Of a DNA stretch of 64,000 nucleotides, positions 9,453-19,475 are shown piece by piece (the stretch's first letter is position 1; each line of letters begins with the position of its first letter). The position numbers and the translations under genes are program-made. The notes below the pieces were generated by a model. The model was not told where the DNA came from. It saw only the letters and a program-made list of their open reading frames with translations, and made no database searches. Source of the DNA: Pseudomonas nitroreducens. GTDB lineage: Bacteria; Pseudomonadota; Gammaproteobacteria; Pseudomonadales; Pseudomonadaceae. The DNA is taken from contig NZ_JALJXP010000016.1 in the NCBI RefSeq assembly GCF_024170165.1, forward strand, positions 98,179 through 162,178. The letters are read 5' to 3'.

Positions 9453-10259
9453 TCAGTTGCTGACGTAGTGCTGCAGGATGCGCCGGTCCTCGCCCTCTTC
9501 CACCAGCGTCTTGAGCGTTTGCGCATAGCGACGGACGAATTCCTCGTCCTGGGTGCGCTTGCTGAAGGCGACTTCCGCCGACTCCGCTGACACCACCACG
9601 CCGGTGGGCTCGATGCGCCCGGCCAGGCCCAGCTGCTGCAGCTCGTACTGGCCGCTGTGCTCGTCGGCGATGATGCCGTCGATGCGGCCCTTGTCGACCA
9701 TGTGCCAGAGATTGGTCCGGCTGGGATTGAAGAACACCCGCGCGGCGTAGTCCGGGTCAGCCATCAACTGGCGGTAAGGCTCGCCGTAGGACACGTCGAT
9801 CTGCGCGCCCAGGCGGAAATCACTGCCCGGCAGATCGGCAAGCTGGTGCAGGCTGCCCAGTTGCGGGAGCCCGCGACGCACGAAAAGAATGTTGCGCGAG
9901 GGCGGCAGCACGGTGCCGGAAAACCACGCGTAGGCCTCGCGCTCGGGCTTGCGGAAGGCGCCGGGCAGTACGTCGAGGCGGCCCAGTTCCAGCTCCTTGA
10001 GCGCCCTCGCCCAAGGCAGCTTGACCATGTGCACCTCGCAGCCCAGGCGCTCCAGCACGGTGCGATTCAGCTCGACGTAGAGCCCGCCGACGCTGCCGTC
10101 GGGCAACTGCATGCTGAAGGGCGGGTCGTCATCCCAGCGCAGGGTCTTCTCGCAGGCGGCCAGCGGCAAGCTGGCCAGCGCCAGGCCCAGCAGGACCAGG
10201 CGCCTCAGGCGCGCACGCGGGAACAATGGCAGGCGATGGACTTGCGACGGCAAGATCAC
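9453..10259 (-). CDS. Periplasmic substrate-binding-like lipoprotein (PAAT type 3)
   Basis: A 268-residue protein of the polar-amino-acid-type solute-binding family. The N-terminus has a basic region, a hydrophobic stretch and a lipobox LPLAAC, so it is predicted to be lipidated in the inner or outer membrane. The mature part contains the bilobed-fold marks DDDPPFSMQLPDG, GRLDVLPGAFRKPER and a hinge near residue 130. No transporter genes are next to it, so it may be a stand-alone sensor-like binding protein, a common situation in Pseudomonas. It is convergent with the SNase-like gene, with 12 bp between the stop codons. Confidence 0.82.
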   Translation of the reverse strand: MILPSQVHRLPLFPRARLRRLVLLGLALASLPLAACEKTLRWDDDPPFSMQLPDGSVGGLYVELNRTVLERLGCEVHMVKLPWARALKELELGRLDVLPGAFRKPEREAYAWFSGTVLPPSRNILFVRRGLPQLGSLHQLADLPGSDFRLGAQIDVSYGEPYRQLMADPDYAARVFFNPSRTNLWHMVDKGRIDGIIADEHSGQYELQQLGLAGRIEPTGVVVSAESAEVAFSKRTQDEEFVRRYAQTLKTLVEEGEDRRILQHYVSN

Positions 10260-10354
10260 GACTCACAGCAGGAGAAGACGGATGACCTGAGTGTATTGAA
10301 CCCGATGCCTGTGTGACCAGAGGCGATCGGGTTCGCACGTTGGTTCCGTTTCGC

Positions 10355-13072
10355 TCACTGCCAGCCGTAGCGCCGGGCGAACCAGCCTTTCACCGTCTGG
10401 GTCAGCGCCATGTAGCCCAGCAGAATCGCCACCAGCCACGGCCAGTAGCCCAGCGGCAGTGCCTCCATGCGGAAGGAGTGCGCCAGCGGCCCCATGGGCA
10501 GGAAGATCGCCACCGCGACTATCACCAGGGTCATCCCCAGCAGCGGCCAGGCGGCGCGGCTCTGCAGGAAGGGAATGCGCCGGGTGCGGATCATGTGCAC
10601 CACCAGCAGCTGCGAAATCAGCCCTTCGACGAACCAGCCGGACTGGAACAGCGTCTGGTGCGCCGGTGAATTCGCGCCGAACACGTGCCAGAGCACGAGG
10701 AAGGTGGCGATGTCGAAGATCGAGCTGATCGGCCCGAAGAACACCATGAAGCGCCCCAGCCCGTCCGGGTTCCACTGCTGCGGCCGGCGCAGCAGTTCGT
10801 CGTCGACGTGGTCGAAGGGAATGGCGATCTGCGACAGGTCGTAGAGCAGATTCTGCACCAGCAGTTGCAGCGGCAGCATCGGCAGGAAGGGAATGAAAGC
10901 ACTGGCCACCAGCACGCTGAACACGTTGCCGAAGTTGGAGCTGGCGGTCATGCGGATGTACTTGAGCATGTTGGCGAAGGTGCGGCGCCCTTCGATCACG
11001 CCCTCCTCCAGGACCATCAGACTCTTTTCCAGGAGGATCAGGTCGGCGGCTTCCTTGGCGATGTCCACCGCCGAATCCACGGAAATACCGATGTCCGCCG
11101 TGCGCAGCGCCGGGGCGTCGTTGATGCCGTCGCCAAGGAAGCCGACTACGTGGCCGCGCTCGCGCAGTACCCGCACCAGGCGTTCCTTGTGGCTGGGGGT
11201 TAGCTTGGCGAACAGCGTGGTGCGCTCGGCCAGCTCGCCCAGCTCCACGTCCTCCAGCTCGTCCAGCTGGGGGCCGAGCAGCACGCCCTCGACCACCAGG
11301 CCCACGTCGCGGCAGACCTTCAGGCTCACCCGGTCGTTGTCGCCGGTCAGCACTTTCACTGCCACACCGTTCTGCGCCAGTGCACGCAGCGCCGGGGCGG
11401 TGGTTTCCTTGGGCGGATCGAGGAAGGCGATGTAGCCGGCCAGGCAGAGGCTGCTCTCGTCCGCCACGCCGTAGACATCGCGGTTCGGCGGCAACTCGCG
11501 AGTGGCCACGGCGACCACCCGCAGGCCCTCCTGGTTGAGCCCGTCGGCCACCGCGCGGATGCTGTCCAGGCGCGCACCGGTGAGCGGCTCGACGCCGCCG
11601 GCAGTCTCCACCGTGGCGCAGACCGCGAGCACCTCTTCCAGCGCGCCCTTGCAGATCAGCAGGTGGTTGTCCTCGCGTTCGCTGACCACCACCGACATGC
11701 GCCGACGGGCGAAGTCGAAGGGAATCTCGTCGAGCTTGCGGTAGCGGCTGTCCACCTTCAGCGCATGGCGCAGTTCGACGTGCTCGAGCACGGCGACATC
11801 CAGCAAATTCTTCAGCCCGGTCTGGTAGTGGCTGTTGAGGAAGGCCAGTTGCAGCACACGGTCCTGCACCTGGCCGAAGGCGTCGGTGTGGCGCTCGAGG
11901 ACGATGCGGTCCTGGGTCAGGGTGCCGGTCTTGTCGGTGCAGAGGATGTCCATGGCGCCGAAGTTCTGGATGGCGTCCAGACGCTTGACGATCACCTTGC
12001 GCCGGCTGAGCACCACCGCGCCCTTGGCCAGGGTCGAGGTGACGATCATCGGGAGCATTTCCGGAGTCAGGCCGACGGCGATGGACAGCGCGAACAGCGC
12101 GGCCTCCAGCCAGTCGCCCTTGGTGAAACCGTTGATCAGCAGGACCACCGGCGCCATCACCAGCATGAAACGGATCAGCAGCCAGCTGACCCGGTTGACG
12201 CCGGTCTGGAAGGCCGTCGGCGTCGGGTCGCTGGCGATCACCCGCTCGGCGAGAGAGCCGAAATAGGTGCGCGTGCCGGTGCCGATCACCACCGCCAGGG
12301 CAGAGCCGCTGACCACCGTGGTGCCCATGAAGCAGAGGCTGTCGCGCTCCAGCGGATTGCCCTGGCGGGCGTCACGCAACTGGGCGAACTTCTCCACCGG
12401 CAGGGATTCGCCGGTCAATGCGGCCTGGCCGACGAAGAGGTCCTTGGCGCTGAGCAGGCGCACGTCTGCCGGCACCATGTCACCCGCCGACAACCACAGT
12501 ACGTCGCCGGGAACCAGCTCGCGGATCGGCACTTCCACCCGCCGCGCGGCCCCATCGCCCTCGGCACTGCGGAACACCGTGGCCGTGTTGCTGACCATCG
12601 CCTTGAGCTTTTCGGCGGCACGGTTGGAGCGCTTTTCCTGGATGAAACGCAGCAGCGTGGAAATACCCACCATGCTGCCGATCACCACGGCGGCCTCGAC
12701 GTCCTCGGTGAACCAGGAAATGGTCGCCAGCACGGTGAGCAGCAGGTTGAAAGGATTGCAGTAGCAGTACCACAGGTGCATCCAGGCGCCTATCGGCCGG
12801 TCCTGGTCGACCTCGTTGAGCCCCTCGCGCTGGCGGCGCTCGCCCGCCTCGGTCTCGTTGAGGCCTTCGCGCCGGCTCTCCAGGCGCTCCAGCACGGTGG
12901 TCGGCTCCAGCGCGGACCACTCCAGCAGGGCTGCAGCCAGCGCATTGGGCGCCTGCCTCCCGGCGGCAGAACCGCGCAGCAGGTCGCGCGCAGCCAGCCG
13001 GCGCAGTTGACGGGCCGGGAAGCCCTTGTTGATGAATTCGAGCAGGTGGGTCCTGATGAGGTCCAGGCGCAT
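10355..13072 (-). CDS. mgtA: Magnesium-translocating P-type ATPase MgtA
   Basis: A 905-residue P3B-type ATPase importing Mg2+ across the inner membrane at ATP cost. Diagnostic features are the phosphorylation motif DKTGTLT near residue 380, the TGES dephosphorylation loop near 222, the hinge GDGINDAPAL near 647 and about ten membrane helices (clusters around 95-160, 300-360 and 740-900). Length matches MgtA/MgtB (about 900). In other bacteria it is induced by low Mg2+ through PhoPQ and a leader RNA. The 138-bp gap on the 5' side is short and shows no evident long leader, so control may be only transcriptional here. Confidence 0.97.
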   Translation of the reverse strand: MRLDLIRTHLLEFINKGFPARQLRRLAARDLLRGSAAGRQAPNALAAALLEWSALEPTTVLERLESRREGLNETEAGERRQREGLNEVDQDRPIGAWMHLWYCYCNPFNLLLTVLATISWFTEDVEAAVVIGSMVGISTLLRFIQEKRSNRAAEKLKAMVSNTATVFRSAEGDGAARRVEVPIRELVPGDVLWLSAGDMVPADVRLLSAKDLFVGQAALTGESLPVEKFAQLRDARQGNPLERDSLCFMGTTVVSGSALAVVIGTGTRTYFGSLAERVIASDPTPTAFQTGVNRVSWLLIRFMLVMAPVVLLINGFTKGDWLEAALFALSIAVGLTPEMLPMIVTSTLAKGAVVLSRRKVIVKRLDAIQNFGAMDILCTDKTGTLTQDRIVLERHTDAFGQVQDRVLQLAFLNSHYQTGLKNLLDVAVLEHVELRHALKVDSRYRKLDEIPFDFARRRMSVVVSEREDNHLLICKGALEEVLAVCATVETAGGVEPLTGARLDSIRAVADGLNQEGLRVVAVATRELPPNRDVYGVADESSLCLAGYIAFLDPPKETTAPALRALAQNGVAVKVLTGDNDRVSLKVCRDVGLVVEGVLLGPQLDELEDVELGELAERTTLFAKLTPSHKERLVRVLRERGHVVGFLGDGINDAPALRTADIGISVDSAVDIAKEAADLILLEKSLMVLEEGVIEGRRTFANMLKYIRMTASSNFGNVFSVLVASAFIPFLPMLPLQLLVQNLLYDLSQIAIPFDHVDDELLRRPQQWNPDGLGRFMVFFGPISSIFDIATFLVLWHVFGANSPAHQTLFQSGWFVEGLISQLLVVHMIRTRRIPFLQSRAAWPLLGMTLVIVAVAIFLPMGPLAHSFRMEALPLGYWPWLVAILLGYMALTQTVKGWFARRYGWQ

Positions 13073-13210
13073 GATGACTTTCCCCTTGTGCGCACATCGT
13101 CCGGCGGCGCTGGGGAGTCTGTGCCGGGTACCTTAAGGGGCCATGAAGGCTGGCAGGTTGCCGTCGCGGGCGAGTCCGCAGCGGTGCCGGGGCACCACCG
13201 CCGACTGCCG

Positions 13211-16200
13211 TCAGAAGTCGCGCTTGTAGAAGATATCGAGGGAACTGGCCAGGCCGCTGGCGGCCTCCAGGTAAACCTTCTTGCTCAGCAGGTAGCGCAG
13301 CGCAATGGTGTTGGCCGGTTCGAACACGCCCACGCCGTAACGCAGGCTGAGGCGATCGGAGAGCTGTCCGCTGGCGACTACGCTGGTGCTGTTACCGGTG
13401 CCTTCGGTGTCCAGCTGGAAGTCCTGGATGCCCAGACGCTGGGCGACTTCACCGGTCAGCGGCGCGCTGCCGGCCAGGCCGAGTGCCAGGGCTGCCTCGC
13501 CGAGCATGTTGCTGTCCTCGCCACTGGACATGGGCCGGCCCAGCACCAGATAGGACAGCGCCTGCTGCTGGCTCATGGCCGGTTCGGAGAACACCTCGCT
13601 GCGCGGCTGCTCGGCGTTGCCGGTCAGGCGCAGACCGGCCACCACGTCGTCGACCTTGCGGATCGCCTCGACATCGAGGAATGGCTGGTCGATGGGCCCG
13701 GCGAACAACAGGCGTGCACGGCGGATGGTCAGCTTCTGGCCATAGGCGCGGTAGCGGCCGTTGTTCAGCCGCAGCTCGCCACGGGTGTCCATGTTGTCGC
13801 CGATGTGCACCTGGCCCGCCAGCTCCGCGTTCAGGCCGAAGCCGCTGAAGGTCAGCTTGTCGCTGCCGACCCTGACGTCGATATCCATGTTCAGCGCCAG
13901 AGCGCTTTTGGGTTCCTGCTTCGCGCCGACGATCACGCTGTCATCGGACACCTTGACCGTGGACGGCGGCAGCTGGCGAATGGTGATGGCGCCGCGCGGC
14001 ACCTGCACCGAGCCGGAAACGGCGAGGCGTTCACCGGCCATCTGCACCGTGAGATCGGGCTCCACTTCCAGATTGGCATAGGGCTCTACGGTCACCGGCA
14101 GGCGGCTGCCGCGCAGCTTCACGTCGACATCCAGGCCGCTGAACCAGGCGATACGCCCGGACAGGCTGCCGTTGCCGTGCTCTCCGGCCTTCCAGTCGCC
14201 ACTCAGGTCAACCTGCTCACCGGCGATTCGCGCGATGACCTGCAACTGCTCGAAGCGGGTCGGCAGATCGCCGCCGGAGATTTCGCCCCCGCTCAGCCGC
14301 AGCTCGCCATCCACCCGTGGTGCCAGCAGTCCACCAGAAATCTGCCCGCTGCCATTGAGGTGACCCTTGAGGGTTTCCACCATGGGCGCGAACGGCCGGG
14401 CCAGGGAGATATCCAGGCCATTGAGGCTGAAGGTGCCGTTGACCGGCTTGTTCTTCGGCCGTGGGTCGAGCTGCACCTGCGCCTGCAGGCTGCCGAGCTT
14501 GTCGCCCTGGAACTGCAGGCTGGTGTCGATACGCCGGGGCGTCAGGCGGCTCTCCAGTTGCAGGCGCTGGTAGGGGAAGTCGACCCACTCCTCCTGCTCC
14601 TTGATACGCAGGGTGCCATTGTTCGCGTTGATCAGGATGGAGCCGTTGGGGCCGCTGGCGGGCAGGTCGAGTTGCACGTCGCCGTCGAGTTTGCCCTTCC
14701 AGGCGAAGTCCTCGGGCAGCCAGCGCGCCAGGCTGTCCAGCGGGAATTCGCGCAGGTGCAGGCGCAGGCGTGGGTCGGGCATCAGCCGCTGATCTTCCAT
14801 GCACAGGCTGGCGGGGCCGGAAGCCCAGCAATGGGCGCCAAGGTTGATCCGCCCGTCTGCCAGGCGTTCCAGGCGCGCCGGCTGTTGCAGGCGCCAGTCC
14901 TGGCCGCCGCTCTGGATGTCGCCTTTGGCCAGACGACCGCGCCAATCCTTGCCGTTCCAGCTGCCATCCAGGCCGAGGTCGAGCACCACCGGTTTGCCCT
15001 GCAGGTTCAGGGTCAGCTGCTGGCGCTGGAGGTCGCCGCTGCCGTCGAGCTTGAGTACGCCGAAATTCGTGTCGCCGCTGCGCAGCCCCTGGGCCGTCAG
15101 GCTCACCCGGCCGCGCTGGGCGGCATCCAGGGAGGCGCTCAGGTCCAGCGCGCGCAGCCCCTGGTCGGCGTAGGCGACGCGCTGACCATCGAGTTTCAAT
15201 TGGCCCTGCGGCACCTGCAGCGTGCCGGCGAGATCGAGGCGACCGCTGACCTGCCCCATCAGCTGCGGCCACAGCTGGCCGAGACGATTCAAGGCAATGT
15301 CGAGGCGACCGGACAGCCGCTGGTCCAGCGCGGCCTGCCCGCTGATGCGGTTGTCGCCCAACTGCAGCGCCAGGCCATCGATCTTCCACGCCTGCCCCGC
15401 CGCCGTGGCGTTCGCCTTGAAGATGGCCGGCTGGCCCCGCAGACGCCCCTGCAGATCAAGGTTGGCGTCGAGGTTCAAGGCCTCGCCCTTGAGCGAACCC
15501 TTGCTGCGCAACGGCCCGCCAAGGCGGCCGGGCATCTCTTCCAGCCAGTAGGCCGGGTCCAGGTCGGACAGGTCGAGGGCGGCATCCCAGGTCACCGCGT
15601 CGGCGAACCCGACCTTCAGGTGCCCTTCGGCCTTGCCCTGCCCCGCCACCAGTTTCAGCGACGGCAGGAAGACTTCCGCCAGGTTGCCCGACACCGGGCT
15701 GGCCAGGGTGAAGTCACCGGCCGGCCCCTTGAAGGCGCCGTCGAAGTTTCCCAGGTAGGCACCGTCGCTGTAGCTGATTTCGGCCTTGAAGGTGTGCACG
15801 CTCACCGGCGGTTCGTCGATGACCGGGTACAGGCGGCGCCAGGGGAAGTCCAGCCAGTCGAGCTGGGCATTGGCGGCGAAGGCGTCCTTCCAGTCGAGGC
15901 GACCGGTCAGCGCCACGCGCTGGTCCTTGGCGGCGCTCAGGTCCAGAGCGGCGATGTCCGCACCCTCGGCGTCGACGCGCCCGCGCAGGGTCAGCACCAC
16001 CGGGCTTTCCTCGGCGGGCAGCACGGCGGCGCCGGCCAGCTGGTAGCCGTCCTTGAGGTTGCCGCTGGCATTCAGGCGCAGCTGGTTCAGTGTCAGGGTA
16101 TCGGGCAGCGAGGCGTCGGCCTTGAAACCATCGGCGATGACCAGTGCGGTGGCCGGCAGGTTCTCCGCCAGCGGTTGCAGGTCGCCCTCCAGCTTGCCGT

Positions 16201-16894
16201 TCAGATAGCCGCTGCTCTGTGCTTGCAGTTTGAGATGCCCCATCAGCTCGCCCCTGGCCTGCAATTGCAGGGTCCAGGGCTTCTCGCCCGGCGCGGGCAG
16301 GCCGAGCGTCCCCTCGGCTTCCAGCGGCCAGCCCTGCGTGGGTTTCAGCAGCCCCTTGAGCGACAGGCTGAGGCCATCGCGGGCGAGCTTCACCGAGTCG
16401 ATGTGCAGGCCTTCGTGGTCCCAGTGCGCGGCCAGTTCGGCGTCGCGCAGCTGTTCCTGGCCATCGAGCAGGAAGCGGCCGATGCGGATGTCGCCCAGTT
16501 CCAGCGACAGCGGCAGGTTCAGATCGGGCAACTCAACGGGGCCGGAGGCTTCGCTCGGCTCGCTCGGCGGCAGGGTCAGCAGCACCTCATTGGCCACGAC
16601 CTTGTGCAGGCACAGGGTCATGCGCAGCAGACAGGCCGGCGACCAGTCGATCTGCGGCTGGTCGAGCACCAGGTGGGTCGCGCCGTCGGTCCACTCCAGG
16701 CGTTTGGCACTGAAGCCACCGGCCAGGCGGCCATCGAATTCATCGACGCTCAGGCCCGGCACCCAGCTCAGCAGCGCCCGGCTGCCCGCCGGCGTGCCGA
16801 TCAACGCCGCGACAGCGATCACCAACAGCAGAACCAGCCCGAGCAGGCCGGCCAGGCACCAGCGCAGCGTGCGCATCCAGCCCGCGCGGGTCAC
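13211..16894 (-). CDS. tamB: TamB, translocation and assembly module inner-membrane subunit
   Basis: A 1227-residue AsmA/TamB-family protein. One N-terminal membrane helix (about residues 10-32) anchors it in the inner membrane, followed by a very long repetitive beta-rich periplasmic groove and the C-terminal DUF490/TamB domain ending in LDIFYKRDF. It bridges to the Omp85 protein TamA, and the family is implicated in autotransporter assembly and phospholipid transfer to the outer membrane. The start codon overlaps the tamA stop by 4 bp (ATGA on the minus strand), so the two are translationally coupled. Confidence 0.96.
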   Translation of the reverse strand: MTRAGWMRTLRWCLAGLLGLVLLLVIAVAALIGTPAGSRALLSWVPGLSVDEFDGRLAGGFSAKRLEWTDGATHLVLDQPQIDWSPACLLRMTLCLHKVVANEVLLTLPPSEPSEASGPVELPDLNLPLSLELGDIRIGRFLLDGQEQLRDAELAAHWDHEGLHIDSVKLARDGLSLSLKGLLKPTQGWPLEAEGTLGLPAPGEKPWTLQLQARGELMGHLKLQAQSSGYLNGKLEGDLQPLAENLPATALVIADGFKADASLPDTLTLNQLRLNASGNLKDGYQLAGAAVLPAEESPVVLTLRGRVDAEGADIAALDLSAAKDQRVALTGRLDWKDAFAANAQLDWLDFPWRRLYPVIDEPPVSVHTFKAEISYSDGAYLGNFDGAFKGPAGDFTLASPVSGNLAEVFLPSLKLVAGQGKAEGHLKVGFADAVTWDAALDLSDLDPAYWLEEMPGRLGGPLRSKGSLKGEALNLDANLDLQGRLRGQPAIFKANATAAGQAWKIDGLALQLGDNRISGQAALDQRLSGRLDIALNRLGQLWPQLMGQVSGRLDLAGTLQVPQGQLKLDGQRVAYADQGLRALDLSASLDAAQRGRVSLTAQGLRSGDTNFGVLKLDGSGDLQRQQLTLNLQGKPVVLDLGLDGSWNGKDWRGRLAKGDIQSGGQDWRLQQPARLERLADGRINLGAHCWASGPASLCMEDQRLMPDPRLRLHLREFPLDSLARWLPEDFAWKGKLDGDVQLDLPASGPNGSILINANNGTLRIKEQEEWVDFPYQRLQLESRLTPRRIDTSLQFQGDKLGSLQAQVQLDPRPKNKPVNGTFSLNGLDISLARPFAPMVETLKGHLNGSGQISGGLLAPRVDGELRLSGGEISGGDLPTRFEQLQVIARIAGEQVDLSGDWKAGEHGNGSLSGRIAWFSGLDVDVKLRGSRLPVTVEPYANLEVEPDLTVQMAGERLAVSGSVQVPRGAITIRQLPPSTVKVSDDSVIVGAKQEPKSALALNMDIDVRVGSDKLTFSGFGLNAELAGQVHIGDNMDTRGELRLNNGRYRAYGQKLTIRRARLLFAGPIDQPFLDVEAIRKVDDVVAGLRLTGNAEQPRSEVFSEPAMSQQQALSYLVLGRPMSSGEDSNMLGEAALALGLAGSAPLTGEVAQRLGIQDFQLDTEGTGNSTSVVASGQLSDRLSLRYGVGVFEPANTIALRYLLSKKVYLEAASGLASSLDIFYKRDF

Positions 16895-18618
16895 AGTTCA
16901 GGCCCCATGGAGAAGTGCAGGCGGATGCCGCCGTCCTCGTCCAGGCCGTCGGCGAGGTCCAGGCGCAACGGGCCCACCGGCGAAATCCAGCGTATGCCGA
17001 TACCGACGCCGGTCTTGATCGAGGGGAAGTCCAGCGAGTTGAACGAGTTACCCTGATCGACGAAGGCCGCGATGCGCCAGCGCTCGGCGATGGGATACTG
17101 GTACTCGACGCTGCCGGCGACCATGTAGCGGCCGCCGATGCGGTCGCCGTCGGAGTTCTTCGGCGACAGCGTCTGGTAATCGTAGCCACGCACGCTCTGG
17201 TCGCCGCCGGCAAAGAAGCGCAGCGACGGCGGGATCGCGCTGTAGTCGTTGGTGGCGATGCCGCCGACCTGGATGCGTCCGAGCAACCGCTGCCCTCCCC
17301 AGAAACTGGTCACGCCCTTGGCCATGGCGTTGATATGGGCGACGTCGGCGTCTGCCAGCAGCCCTTCCTTGGCGCCTTTCACCTCGAATTGCAGGCGATA
17401 GCCCTTGCCCGGGTCGATCTTGTTGTCGGCTTCCAGGATCGAGTAGCCGATGCCCGGCATCAGGAAACTGCTCAGCCCCGAATCGTCGCCCAGCTTGTAC
17501 TCCTCGCGCTGCCAGTTCAGCGAGACGACCCGTTGCCAGCCGCTGTCGAGCTTGTGGTGCCACTCACCGCCCAGGGTCAGCAGCTTGCTTTCGGTGTCCA
17601 CCAGGTCTTCGTACTGGTAGCCGCTGGTGAAACGCAGTTTGTCGGTGAGCGGCGGGTCCAGCGGGATTTCGTACCAGGCGCCGACGTTCTGCCGGGGCGC
17701 GGACACCTCGGCCTCGAAGCCGAGGCTGTGGCCCTGGGGGTTGACCCAGTGGCGGGTCCAGGTCGCTCGCGCGCGCGGCCCGACGTCGGTCGAGAAGCCC
17801 AGGCCGAGGCCCATGGTGCGCGGCTTGCGCGCCTCCAGATGAACGTTCACCGGCACCACTTCGCCATCGGCGTTGGTCGGCGCGGCATCCACCCGCACGC
17901 CATCGAAGTAACCACTGGACTGCAGGGCCTGGTTGAGGTCGGCGATCTGTTCGGAGTCGTAGTCGGCGCCTTCCTTGAACGGCACCATGCGCTGCAGCAG
18001 GTCCTCGTCGAAGGGGAAATCGCCGGCGAATTCGACCTTGCCCAGGCGATAACGTGGCCCGCTGGCGTACACCAGTTCGATGTCCGCCACGCCGGCTTCG
18101 GGGTCGATGCGCAATTGCTGCTGGGTGAACTGGCCGCGGAAGAAACCGAAGCGCGAAGCCTGATTCTGGATCAGCCGCTTGGCGTCCTCGTAGGCACCAT
18201 GATTGAGCTGCGCACCCGGCTTCAGCGCGTCGCCGCCGGGCACCCGGAAGCTCTTGAGCCTGGCTGCCGGGCCTTCGACGCGCACGGTGACGTTGCGCAG
18301 GTGAATGGGCTCGCCGGGACGCACGTTGATACGCAGCGTGGGCTCCTTGTCATTGGTCACCCGGCCACGGATGCGCGCCTGGTAGTAGCCCAAAGCCTGG
18401 GCGGCCTTCTGCGCCTGCTCCACGGCGTTGCGCCGGAATCTTTGCAGGGCCGCCTGATCACGCTCGCCAAGGCTGCCCACATAGGCCTCGATATTGGCCT
18501 TGAGCGCAGCGTTGGCGGGGGTGACACGAACGTCGAGATGGGCTTCGGCCGCCAGGGCTCTCTGCAAGCAGAAGGCCATTACCAGCAGCAGCCCAAGCAA
18601 TCCTTGGACAACTCTCAT
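16891..18618 (-). CDS. tamA: TamA, Omp85-family outer-membrane subunit
   Basis: A protein of about 575 residues with a signal peptide (cleavage near ALAAEA), three POTRA domains (about 25-265) and a C-terminal 16-strand Omp85 barrel that contains the conserved lid-lock motif VRGYDYQ and ends with Leu in HFSMGPEL. Together with TamB it forms the translocation and assembly module. The start at 18618 (MRVVQG) gives a regular signal peptide; an in-frame ATG 18 bp upstream would add six residues. Gene order tamA-tamB followed downstream by mgtA, with a GNAT gene and xthA upstream, is typical of P. aeruginosa relatives. Confidence 0.96.
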   Translation of the reverse strand: MRVVQGLLGLLLVMAFCLQRALAAEAHLDVRVTPANAALKANIEAYVGSLGERDQAALQRFRRNAVEQAQKAAQALGYYQARIRGRVTNDKEPTLRINVRPGEPIHLRNVTVRVEGPAARLKSFRVPGGDALKPGAQLNHGAYEDAKRLIQNQASRFGFFRGQFTQQQLRIDPEAGVADIELVYASGPRYRLGKVEFAGDFPFDEDLLQRMVPFKEGADYDSEQIADLNQALQSSGYFDGVRVDAAPTNADGEVVPVNVHLEARKPRTMGLGLGFSTDVGPRARATWTRHWVNPQGHSLGFEAEVSAPRQNVGAWYEIPLDPPLTDKLRFTSGYQYEDLVDTESKLLTLGGEWHHKLDSGWQRVVSLNWQREEYKLGDDSGLSSFLMPGIGYSILEADNKIDPGKGYRLQFEVKGAKEGLLADADVAHINAMAKGVTSFWGGQRLLGRIQVGGIATNDYSAIPPSLRFFAGGDQSVRGYDYQTLSPKNSDGDRIGGRYMVAGSVEYQYPIAERWRIAAFVDQGNSFNSLDFPSIKTGVGIGIRWISPVGPLRLDLADGLDEDGGIRLHFSMGPEL

Positions 18619-18698
18619 GGCGCGAAATGCTAGCACGGGTTTTCCCCGTGTTGCCTTCCTTCAGGCCGCTGGAAGCGTCTGAGGATTCAAAGCACCGG

Positions 18699-19346
18699 CT
18701 ATCCCGCAGAAACTTTCACTGCCTCGCGCCCCTGGGTGGGATGGAACAGCACATGCTCCCGAATCGGTCCCAGCGCCACCTCTCCCAGCTCCTCGTAACC
18801 GTGGCGCCGGTAGAACTCCAGGTAGCGGGCATTGCCCGTATCCAGCACCAGCCCCTGGGAACCACCGTCCTCGGCGCACCAGGCATGCAGTGCATCGAGC
18901 AACTGCTCGCCCAGGTGCTTGCCCTGGAACTCCGGGTGCACGCCGATCAGCGGCAGGATGTGGTAAGGCCCCGGCGGCAGGCAGCCGAGCACCGCGGCGT
19001 GGTAGTCCAGATAGCGCCGGGTGCAGCCCAGGCCGGTGGTGAGCAGCATGCGCATGCGCCAGAACCAGCTCTCGGTGACATCCAGGCGACGTTGTGGTGG
19101 AACCACCAGTGCAACGCCCACCAGACGATCCTCGATCAGCAGACCGATCGCCGGCAGCTCCTCGAGGAAGTGCTGGTTGACCAGCTCGCGGACGGTCGCC
19201 CGCACGCGCTGATCGAAACCGGCGCGGTCGGATTCGAACAGGTAGGCGAAGGTGGGTTCGTGGCGGTAGGCGTGGTAAAGCAGCGAGCGGACTTCACGGC
19301 TGTAGTTGCCGTCCAGCAGACGGACTTCGGCGAGGGTATCAGGCAT
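18699..19346 (-). CDS. GNAT-family N-acetyltransferase
   Basis: A 215-residue acetyltransferase-fold protein. The acetyl-CoA binding motif A is visible as LIGVHPEFQGKHLGEQLL (about 135-152) with the Q/RxxGxG/A pattern in QGKHLG, and motif B as YLEFYRRHGYEEL near 180. Substrate unknown; it could modify a small metabolite or protein N-terminus. It is a single gene divergent from xthA, matching the conserved PA2544-PA2545 arrangement recalled from PAO1. Confidence 0.88.
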   Translation of the reverse strand: MPDTLAEVRLLDGNYSREVRSLLYHAYRHEPTFAYLFESDRAGFDQRVRATVRELVNQHFLEELPAIGLLIEDRLVGVALVVPPQRRLDVTESWFWRMRMLLTTGLGCTRRYLDYHAAVLGCLPPGPYHILPLIGVHPEFQGKHLGEQLLDALHAWCAEDGGSQGLVLDTGNARYLEFYRRHGYEELGEVALGPIREHVLFHPTQGREAVKVSAG

Positions 19347-19475
19347 GCGGACGCCTCTTCGGGTGAGCTCTTCTTATGGTTATGAGTCCAGCCAGAAAAC
19401 CCTAGCAGCGCCGCGCCGGGGTCGCCAGGGCCGGCCTACCTGGGCTAGCATCGTGCTTTTGCCAGGGCGCCCAGG

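Noticed and set aside
13073..13210. Possible magnesium-sensing leader before mgtA
   Set aside because: The gap is only 138 bp and also holds the end of the neighbouring transcript region; no proline-rich leader peptide or long hairpin series was seen.
11663..17056. Nearly 1800-codon plus-strand open frame opposite mgtA and tamB
   Set aside because: It is the antisense shadow of two well-supported genes; its composition (Gln, Ala, His, Val repeats) is typical of the complement of GC-rich coding DNA.
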